Source of the DNA: Bacillota bacterium
Lineage (GTDB): Bacteria; Bacillota; Clostridia; Peptostreptococcales; Anaerovoracaceae
Length of the DNA: 64,000 nucleotides
NCBI GenBank assembly: GCA_017626845.1
Contig: JAGAHX010000025.1
Location: 1 to 64,000 of the forward strand
Reading direction: 5' to 3'
Shown: piece by piece, positions 58,377-64,000 of the stretch
Position numbering within the stretch: position 1 is the stretch's first letter
Layout: each line of letters starts with the position of its first letter
Notes under the pieces: model-generated
Seen by the model: the letters and a program-made list of their open reading frames with translations, nothing else
Databases searched by the model: none
Told to the model about the DNA's origin: nothing
Translations under genes and position numbers: made by a program

Positions 58377-59357
58377 ATGAAACGCACTTTTAATCTCAGC
58401 ATCTGCCGGGGGGAATCCGACTTCCTGGCGGACGAAAACGAAAGACTGCGCCAGATGCAGGGTTACGACGGACTGGAAGTCCAGATGATCGACGATCCGG
58501 CGGAAGGCCTCGTGGACCCTGCCTGGGTCACCGGCCTGCACATGACCTGCATCCCCTGCTGGTACGCACTGTGGACCGGCGACGAAAAGGCTCTGATCGA
58601 TGAATTCGACGATCTGGCCACGGCGGAAGCGTACTACGGCGGACTCAGCCGCGAGACCCTCCTGGACAAGTTCCGGCGGGATCTTTTCTATGCGAAGAAA
58701 TACGGCGCGGAGTACCTGGTGTTCCACATCGCGGAATGCAACGTCCTGGAGACTTACACGGAAAACTACATCCATACCGACGAGCAGATCTGCGAAGCCT
58801 GCGCCGAGATGCTGAACCTCCTCTTTGCGGGTCAGACGGACGGGCCCCTGCTCCTGCTGGAGAACCTCTGGCATCCGGGGATGAACCTGCGGCGGCCCGA
58901 GATCACCCGGGACATGCTGGCAGCCGTCCGCTACCCGAAGAAAGGCATCATGCTGGATACGGGTCACCTGATGAACGCCAACACGGCTCTGCGCAGCCAG
59001 GAAGAAGCCGTTCCCTATATCCATTCCGTGCTGGATGCCCACAAGGCCGCTGGGTTCGACCTGTGCGAAGCGGTCCGGGGCATCCACCTGAACGCATCCA
59101 TCTCCGGGGAGCTGGCCGAGCGCGTAAAAAAAGATCCGCCCGTTTTAGGCGGATCCTATGCGGAGCGTACCTCCAAAATGTTTTTCCACGTGTTTGACCG
59201 CGACCAACACCGGCCCTTCACCGCGCCTGGCGTCCGCGAACTTGTGCAGCGCATCGCGCCGGACTACCTTACCACCGAGTTCATCACCCTGAGCAACGAC
59301 GACCGCCGGGCGAAGAATGCCGAGCAGTTGGCAGCGCTGGAGCCTTTACCCCTCTAA
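58377..59357 (+). CDS. Xylose-isomerase-like TIM-barrel protein
   Basis: A 326-residue protein resembling the AP endonuclease 2/sugar isomerase barrel family. LVFHIAECNVLE near 115, LLLENLWHPG near 160 and GIMLDTGHLMNAN near 190 carry the usual metal-site Glu, Asp and His positions, and GIHLNASISGE near 237 another. The substrate is unknown; relatives isomerise sugars or cut DNA. No clear ribosome site precedes the ATG, and a -10 element lies immediately upstream, so the mRNA may be leaderless. The 3' end overlaps the convergent methyltransferase gene by 12 bases. Confidence 0.78.
   Translation: MKRTFNLSICRGESDFLADENERLRQMQGYDGLEVQMIDDPAEGLVDPAWVTGLHMTCIPCWYALWTGDEKALIDEFDDLATAEAYYGGLSRETLLDKFRRDLFYAKKYGAEYLVFHIAECNVLETYTENYIHTDEQICEACAEMLNLLFAGQTDGPLLLLENLWHPGMNLRRPEITRDMLAAVRYPKKGIMLDTGHLMNANTALRSQEEAVPYIHSVLDAHKAAGFDLCEAVRGIHLNASISGELAERVKKDPPVLGGSYAERTSKMFFHVFDRDQHRPFTAPGVRELVQRIAPDYLTTEFITLSNDDRRAKNAEQLAALEPLPL
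59126..59155 (-). terminator. Minus-strand terminator inside the TIM-barrel gene
   Basis: On the minus strand GATCCGCC (59155-59148) pairs with GGCGGATC (59140-59133) and is followed by seven T. It can stop transcripts of the convergent methyltransferase about 190 bases beyond its stop codon. Confidence 0.7.
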
Positions 59358-59963
59358 CGTAAACAGGCAGCAGCACTCCGAGATCTTCTCGCAGGTGAGC
59401 CCGGGGAAATAAGGCTTTAACTCGTCGTAGACGATATAGTTCTCATCTTCATCCCACTCTGCCGCGAACTTCGCACGGCAGGCATCCTGCGCTGCGGCCG
59501 TCTCGAAGGCGATGTCTGCCACGTAGATCTTGCCGCCGGGCTTTAAGCAAAGCTGGAGGCGGCGCAGCAGCACGCACTTTTCCTGCAGCGTAAAGTGATG
59601 CATGGCATAGGTGGCCACGACCGCATCGTAGCGCTGTCCCAGCATCGGAGACGCCAGGCTCAGAGACAGATCGCCCGCGCACAGCACGGCTTTCGGCATT
59701 TTCTCCTGGGCGATGTGGATCATGGTGGAGGAGAAATCCTGACCCCAGATCCGGCAGCCTGCATCGTACAGACGCTTCGTCAGCACGCCGGTGCCGAAGC
59801 CCACGTCCATCACGTCGCAGGGGCCGTTCACAAGCACTCTTTTTTCGATCTCTTCCAATGCCTTTGCATAACCTGCGAAGGGATATTCGCCCTTTTCGTC
59901 GCAGCTCTTTACGTGATCGTCATAATTGTATGCCCAGGAATCAAAGCCTTCTCTGTCCAGCAT
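59346..59963 (-). CDS. Class I SAM-dependent methyltransferase
   Basis: The 205-residue protein has the SAM-binding motif VMDVGFGTGVLTKRL near residues 51-65, a second motif with QDFSSTMIHIAQ, and AMHHFTLQEK typical of small-molecule methyltransferases. The substrate is not known. The start is the ATG at 59963 with AAAGGAGTTTCT upstream. It follows DUF1292 on the same strand after a terminator, and overlaps the convergent TIM-barrel gene at its 3' end. Confidence 0.85.
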   Translation of the reverse strand: MLDREGFDSWAYNYDDHVKSCDEKGEYPFAGYAKALEEIEKRVLVNGPCDVMDVGFGTGVLTKRLYDAGCRIWGQDFSSTMIHIAQEKMPKAVLCAGDLSLSLASPMLGQRYDAVVATYAMHHFTLQEKCVLLRRLQLCLKPGGKIYVADIAFETAAAQDACRAKFAAEWDEDENYIVYDELKPYFPGLTCEKISECCCLFTLEG

Positions 59964-59983
59964 AGAAACTCCTTTCTTTCAAG

Positions 59984-60010
59984 AAAAACCGGGCAGTCTC
60001 TGCTGCCCGG
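59984..60010 (-). terminator. Terminator after the DUF1292 gene
   Basis: CCGGGCAG and CTGCCCGG form an 8-bp stem around TCTCTG; on the minus strand TTTTT follows. It lies 20 bases after the DUF1292 stop. Confidence 0.8.
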
Positions 60011-60030
60011 TGCGCGTTTTCCGATCGGAA

Positions 60031-60315
60031 TTATTCTTCTTCCATGATCTTGTCGAACTCTTCCACGACTTTTTCGAACTCGGCATCGTCTTCGATGTCG
60101 ATCAGTTCGAATTCCTCTTCGGAGAGTTCCTTGTAGCCGTAGATGTAGACATCGTCGGTATCATCGTCGGGGATGAGCGCGATGTATTCCTTGCCTTCAA
60201 AGCCCGGCACTTCGAAAACGCCCATGATCTCCGCGTCTATTTCCGTACCGTCGTCGAATTCAAGGGTGATAACATCCATTTCTTCGTCTTCGATGCGCTT
60301 GGTTTCGTCTGACAT
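60031..60315 (-). CDS. DUF1292 domain protein
   Basis: A 94-residue, very acidic cytoplasmic protein. VITLEFDDGTEIDAEIMGVF, YIALIPDDDTDDVYIYGY and the closing glutamate-rich helix are the standard DUF1292 pattern of Firmicutes. Its function is unknown; it often lies near the ruvX/mreB or replication genes, but here it follows uvrC. An inverted repeat TTGAAA...TTTCAA (60354-60371) lies upstream and may be part of its promoter or operator. Confidence 0.9.
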   Translation of the reverse strand: MSDETKRIEDEEMDVITLEFDDGTEIDAEIMGVFEVPGFEGKEYIALIPDDDTDDVYIYGYKELSEEEFELIDIEDDAEFEKVVEEFDKIMEEE

Positions 60316-60380
60316 TGTATAATCCTCCGTGATCTAAATAGTTTCGCAAACGGTTGAAACCTTAATTTCAAATTATTCTA

Positions 60381-62219
60381 TCATGAATCCTGTTTCTCTG
60401 CAAAGTATTTATGCACGCTTTCGGCAGCTGCCAGGTTCATGCCCGGGACCTCCGCCAACTGGTACACGGTCGCGGCCTTGATCGCATCCACGGACCCCAG
60501 CTCCGACAGCAGCGCCAGCTTGCGCTTTTCGCCGATCCCCGGGATGCCGTCCAGCACGGAACGGGTAAGTTCCTTGCCCCGCAGCTTGCGGTGATACTCA
60601 ATGGCGAACCGGTGCACTTCCTCCTGCACGGCGCCCACGTAGGCGAACAGCTGGGGATGCGGCTTTAGCGGCGTCTCCACGTCGTTGTAGATGAGCGCTC
60701 TGGTGCGGTGTTTGTCATCCTTGACCATGCCCGCGACGGGGATCTCGATCTTGAGCGCGTTCAGCACCGCCTGCGCGGCGTGCACCTGGCCAAGACCGCC
60801 GTCCATCAGGATGAGATCCGGCAGGTCGACGAAACTCGGATTTCCGTTAAGCGCCTCCGAAAAGCGCCGGAACAGCACTTCCTGAAGGCTTCCCGTGTCG
60901 TCCGCCCCCTCGATCGTCTTGATCTTAAACCGCCGGTACGCTTTTTTATAGGGCCGGCCGTCCATAAAGACCACCATGCCGCCCACGGAATCCACGCCGT
61001 TGATGTTGGAGATATCGTAGGCTTCCACCCGGTGGATATGTTCCGCCAGTTCTTCGCCAAACACGTCCGCCAGTCCGGATTTTACCGCCTGCTCCTTTTC
61101 GATCTGCCGCTTTGCCCGCTCGTCCAGATCCTTCACCATCTCGTCCACGTCCTTGCGGACCAGATCCAGCAGCGCCTTCTTTTCGCCCCGCATCGGCGCC
61201 AGCAGCGTCACCTTCGAGCCCCGCTGGTCCGACAACCACTGCATCAGCAGTTCCGCATCGGAGGGCAGCTTCGTCACCAGGATCTCCTTGGGGACCATGA
61301 CGTTGGCAAAGTAGTACTGTTTGATGAACTCGCCCACCACTTCTTCCCGTTTTTCCTCGTGGATATCGCCCAGGAAGAAGCTCTCCCGGCCGGACAGCTT
61401 GCCTTCCCGCACGGTGAACAGCACCACGTGGGCGCCGGACAGGCCCGCGGACAGCAGCACGATATCCAGATCCTCCGGATGCTGCAGCACCACGCGCTGT
61501 TTTTCCGTAATAGCCTTGATGGCTTCGATGTTGTCGCGGTAGACCGCCGCCTGCTCGAATTCCAGAGCTTCCGAGGCTGCCTTCATTTTCTCCTTGAAGA
61601 TGCGCTGCAGATCGTGGTCCCTGCCCTGCAGGAAATCCACGGCCTTCTCCACCGCTTTGGCATATTCGTCCTTCGACACATCGCCCCGGCAGATGCCCCG
61701 GCACTGATGGATATGATAATTCAGACAGGGAGAGAAGTTCGGTCCGAAATCCGTGGCGGCGCACCGCTTCAGCGAATAGGCCGAGTTCAGCAGGTCGATG
61801 ATGGTGTTCACCGCCCCGGCGTCCGCATAAGGCCCGAAATACTTGGAGCCGTCGTTCACGATGCGGCGGGTCTTCAGGATGCGGGGATATTCCTCTGCGA
61901 GGGTCACCTTGATGTACGGATAGGTCTTGTCGTCCCGCAGCAGGATGTTGTACTTGGGCCGGTGCTTCTTGATGAGGTTGCACTCCAGGATGAGCGCCTC
62001 CATCTCCGACCCGCAGGTGATGTATTCGAACTCCGCGATGTCCTTCACCATGCGCCGCACCTTGGGCGGCTGGTTTTTGGGCGACTGAAAATACTGCCGC
62101 ACCCGGTTCTTCAGGTTCACGGCTTTTCCCACATAAATGATCTGCCCGAATGCGTCCTTATGCAGGTAGCATCCGGGGCAATCGGGCAGCTTTTTCAGTT
62201 CCGCTTGTATATCGAACAC
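60381..62219 (-). CDS. uvrC: Excinuclease ABC subunit C
   Basis: UvrC cuts damaged DNA on both sides of a lesion in nucleotide excision repair. The 612-residue protein has the GIY-YIG nuclease domain (PGCYLHKDAFGQIIYVGKAV, residues 14-33), a UVR motif near 205, an RNase H-like C-terminal nuclease domain (EAYDISNINGVDSVGGMVVF in parts) and a tandem helix-hairpin-helix ending (GIPGIGEKRKLALLSELGS). The start is a GTG that overlaps the dacF stop by one base (TAGTG), with GAGGAAGAATA as ribosome site. Confidence 0.96.
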   Translation of the reverse strand: MFDIQAELKKLPDCPGCYLHKDAFGQIIYVGKAVNLKNRVRQYFQSPKNQPPKVRRMVKDIAEFEYITCGSEMEALILECNLIKKHRPKYNILLRDDKTYPYIKVTLAEEYPRILKTRRIVNDGSKYFGPYADAGAVNTIIDLLNSAYSLKRCAATDFGPNFSPCLNYHIHQCRGICRGDVSKDEYAKAVEKAVDFLQGRDHDLQRIFKEKMKAASEALEFEQAAVYRDNIEAIKAITEKQRVVLQHPEDLDIVLLSAGLSGAHVVLFTVREGKLSGRESFFLGDIHEEKREEVVGEFIKQYYFANVMVPKEILVTKLPSDAELLMQWLSDQRGSKVTLLAPMRGEKKALLDLVRKDVDEMVKDLDERAKRQIEKEQAVKSGLADVFGEELAEHIHRVEAYDISNINGVDSVGGMVVFMDGRPYKKAYRRFKIKTIEGADDTGSLQEVLFRRFSEALNGNPSFVDLPDLILMDGGLGQVHAAQAVLNALKIEIPVAGMVKDDKHRTRALIYNDVETPLKPHPQLFAYVGAVQEEVHRFAIEYHRKLRGKELTRSVLDGIPGIGEKRKLALLSELGSVDAIKAATVYQLAEVPGMNLAAAESVHKYFAEKQDS

Positions 62220-63625
62220 TATTCTTCCTCATCCCGGCTGTGGTACTTGCTGCCTTCATAGTAGTGTTCCCACTGCGCCCGTTTGATCGCTTCTTCCTGT
62301 TCTTTCTGGGCCACCTTTCTGGCCTTTCTCGCCTTCTTGATCCGCATCTTGCGCCGCATCGCCATCACGTAGACGACCAATGCCAGGAGCAGCAGCACGA
62401 TGACCACGAGAACGATGCTGCGGATCACCTTTGCCGTGGAATCCTCGATCCCGAAATAGGACAGGAATCCGCCTTCCGCCACGGACTTTGCCGCGACGGC
62501 GCGGTAGGTGCCGACGGGCTCATCGCCCTCGTACAAGGTGATGACCCCTACGTCATCCCCCTTCTTCACCGGCGCTTTGATGCTCTCCTGCAGCACCGCC
62601 TGGGCGCTCATGATATCCACGGAAGCGTCCGCCGGCAGCGTGTAGGCCACGTCCGTCAGCAGCACCGCCTCGACTTTATTGAACTCACCGTGCTTCACCT
62701 TGACGTCGCCGAAGCTGTAGCCGCCGTGCAGCACCGTATAGGTCTTATAGTTCTCGAAGCCCCAGTTGAAGAGCTTGATGGTGTCGGCGAACCGGCCCAT
62801 GTCCGTGCACTCCATGACCACGCTCAGCAGCCGGGTGCCGTCCTTTTCGCAGGCCGCGACCAGGCAGCCGCCCGCCTGGGGCGTGTAGCCCGTCTTGATG
62901 CCGATGGTGCCTTCGTATTTCGGGTAGCGCAGGTCGTTGCCCACGTAGATCTTATGGCGGTCCGTCTCATCCCACAGCAGCAAGTTGGAGGAGACCAGAT
63001 CCCGCGCGTCGCTGAGGTTCGTGGCGGGGACCGTGTATTCGGCCATGGCTACGATCTCCCGGAAGTGCTCGTTTTTCATGCACTCCATGGCGATGATGGA
63101 CAGGTCCCGGGCCGTCGTATAGTGGTTATCCTCGTGCAGCCCGCAGGGATTGACGAAATTCGTGCCCTTGCAGCCCAGTTCCCTCGCCTTTGCGTTCATC
63201 ATGACGGCGAAGTTGTCCACGCTGCCCGCGATGGTCTTGGCGATGGCCACGGCGCAGTCGTTGGAGCTGGGGATGAGCATGGCATGCAGCATCACGTCCG
63301 CATTCATGATCTCCCCTTCCCGCAGTTTGATGCCGGAGCCACCGATGTTGGCAGCCTCCGCATCCACGGTGATATCGCTCTCCAGGTCCAGATTTTCCAG
63401 CGCCAGAAGCGCCGTCATCATCTTCGTGGTGCTGGCGGGGAACCGCTGTTCGTCCGCGTTGTTTTCGTACAGGACCTCTCCCGAGGTCATATCGATCAAA
63501 ATAGCCGCTGACCCTTCCAGCCGCGGCATCTGCGTCAAGGCAGAAGCCGTCTGCGGCTGGCCAAGGAAAACGGCTGCCATGGCGAGAAGCAGGCTTACAA
63601 TACGTTGGATCCTTTTGGCGTTCAA
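62219..63625 (-). CDS. D-alanyl-D-alanine carboxypeptidase (DacF/PBP5 type)
   Basis: This enzyme trims the terminal D-Ala of peptidoglycan stem peptides outside the membrane. The TTG at 63625 with AAGGGGAG eight bases upstream is the best start; the ATG at 63646 lacks a ribosome site. That gives 468 residues with a signal peptide ending near TASA. Active-site motifs are PASTTKMMTALL (SxxK), PSSNDCAVAIA (SxN) and GIKTGYTPQAGG (KTG). A C-terminal domain and membrane helix (SIVLVVIVLLLLALVVYVMA) anchor it, followed by a basic tail. It precedes uvrC with overlapping stop and start. Confidence 0.92.
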   Translation of the reverse strand: MNAKRIQRIVSLLLAMAAVFLGQPQTASALTQMPRLEGSAAILIDMTSGEVLYENNADEQRFPASTTKMMTALLALENLDLESDITVDAEAANIGGSGIKLREGEIMNADVMLHAMLIPSSNDCAVAIAKTIAGSVDNFAVMMNAKARELGCKGTNFVNPCGLHEDNHYTTARDLSIIAMECMKNEHFREIVAMAEYTVPATNLSDARDLVSSNLLLWDETDRHKIYVGNDLRYPKYEGTIGIKTGYTPQAGGCLVAACEKDGTRLLSVVMECTDMGRFADTIKLFNWGFENYKTYTVLHGGYSFGDVKVKHGEFNKVEAVLLTDVAYTLPADASVDIMSAQAVLQESIKAPVKKGDDVGVITLYEGDEPVGTYRAVAAKSVAEGGFLSYFGIEDSTAKVIRSIVLVVIVLLLLALVVYVMAMRRKMRIKKARKARKVAQKEQEEAIKRAQWEHYYEGSKYHSRDEEE

Positions 63626-63704
63626 GTGGTTCTCTCCCCTTCGCATGTGTTCTATCGCATCAACTTGAAGTTCGACTTCGATTCGTTTATAGTAATATCG
63701 TATC

Positions 63705-63713
63705 ATTATACCA
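63705..63713 (-). promoter_or_regulatory. Extended -10 promoter of dacF
   Basis: TGGTATAAT on the minus strand, about 80 bases ahead of the TTG start, in the gap shared with divergent rdgB. Confidence 0.5.
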
Positions 63714-63737
63714 TATCTTGAGAACAGTGAGGACAAC

Positions 63738-64000
63738 GTGAACAATATTATGATCGCAGCGACCCAGAACAAGGGGAAGCTGAAAGAACTCAGACAGATC
63801 ACCGAAAAATACGGCCAGCAGCTCATCTCCATGGCGGAGGCGGGCCTGGGAGATCTGGACATCGAAGAGACCGGCACGACATTTGCCGAAAATTCCTATA
63901 TCAAAGCCCATACTGTGGCGCAGCTGACGGGAAAGCCCTGCATCGCAGACGACACCGGCCTCTGCGTCGACGCGCTGGACGGCGCACCGGGCATCCATTC
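63738..64000 (+). CDS. rdgB: dITP/XTP pyrophosphatase RdgB, N-terminal part (gene runs off the window)
   Basis: The frame from the GTG at 63738 (or ATG at 63750) reads NNIMIAATQNKGKLKELRQI, the Ham1/RdgB N-terminal signature (ATxNxGKxxE), then GTTFAENSYIKAH and ADDTGLCVDALDGAPGIHS, also family hallmarks. The enzyme removes non-canonical purine nucleotides from the nucleotide pool. GAGG lies five bases before the GTG, which favours that start. The gene is divergent from dacF and is cut by the window end. Confidence 0.92.
   Translation, partial: MNNIMIAATQNKGKLKELRQITEKYGQQLISMAEAGLGDLDIEETGTTFAENSYIKAHTVAQLTGKPCIADDTGLCVDALDGAPGIH

Noticed and set aside
1-64000. CRISPR arrays, insertion sequences, prophage or integrase genes
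   Set aside because: No regularly spaced direct repeats, transposase, integrase or phage structural genes were found.

Overview
The window is about 57-58% G+C and looks like a chromosomal segment of an anaerobic Gram-positive bacterium of the class Clostridia. The grounds are strong AGGAGG-type ribosome sites, several lipoproteins, a DUF1292 gene, a bactofilin, a CPCC-domain protein, a MetH whose activation domain is a separate gene, an aldo/keto reductase with ferredoxin-like clusters, and a Firmicutes-style type I toxin. A Family XIII/Anaerovoracaceae-like lineage is possible but cannot be fixed from the sequence alone. No phage, transposase, rRNA operon or CRISPR array was seen.

Layout, left to right. 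1-4551 (minus): a partial flavodoxin, then der-plsY-gpsA-miaB. 4671-9649 (plus): a zinc-ribbon membrane protein, then trkA with two tandem trkH genes for potassium uptake. 9646-11584: a PLP sulfur-amino-acid enzyme and a CBS-ACT protein. 11585-11922 is an AT-rich convergent gap with two evenly built inverted-repeat units. 11923-16835 (minus) is an accessory operon: two-subunit aconitase X, a membrane protein with a ryanodine-receptor (RyR) repeat domain, and a YtcJ-like amidohydrolase. 16882-17198 holds a compact type I toxin-antitoxin locus. 17195-21200: an anion transporter, an Fe-S flavoprotein, an M20 peptidase and a lipoprotein. 21286-27874 (minus): a MATE exporter, membrane proteins of unknown role, an FAD dehydrogenase, a GH3 lipoprotein, a Nudix protein, and a membrane-anchored BECR-like nuclease candidate overlapping a CPCC protein.

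27904-32018 is the methionine region: metF, a stand-alone MetH activation domain and metH. It is preceded by a promoter, a leader peptide with three consecutive Met codons, and an intrinsic terminator, which together look like a ribosome-mediated attenuator. 31993-38737 (minus): mnmA, an EamA exporter, an Fe-S aldo/keto reductase, a small zinc-ribbon protein and pyruvate carboxylase. 38837-41532 (plus): a tldD/tldE-type pair. 41587-47984 (minus): an M28 peptidase, a PAP2-like protein with its own promoter and attenuator, an XRE membrane regulator, an RlmD-like methyltransferase and typA. 48080-49971 (plus): plsC-like acyltransferase and a methyltransferase.

50018-58268 (minus): a bactofilin, a carbon-nitrogen hydrolase, a PAS-like protein, a pyridoxamine-oxidase-like/TerD fusion, an APC permease, tRNA-Leu(CAG), serA-serC, and a trigger-factor-like FKBP lipoprotein. 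58377-64000: a TIM-barrel protein, a methyltransferase, DUF1292, uvrC, a dacF-type carboxypeptidase and the start of rdgB. Most of the window is ordinary housekeeping. The items that stand out are the Met-codon attenuator, the complete type I TA locus, the AcnX-RyR operon, the serA gene whose frame runs through its own terminator, and the paired repeats at 11696-11908.
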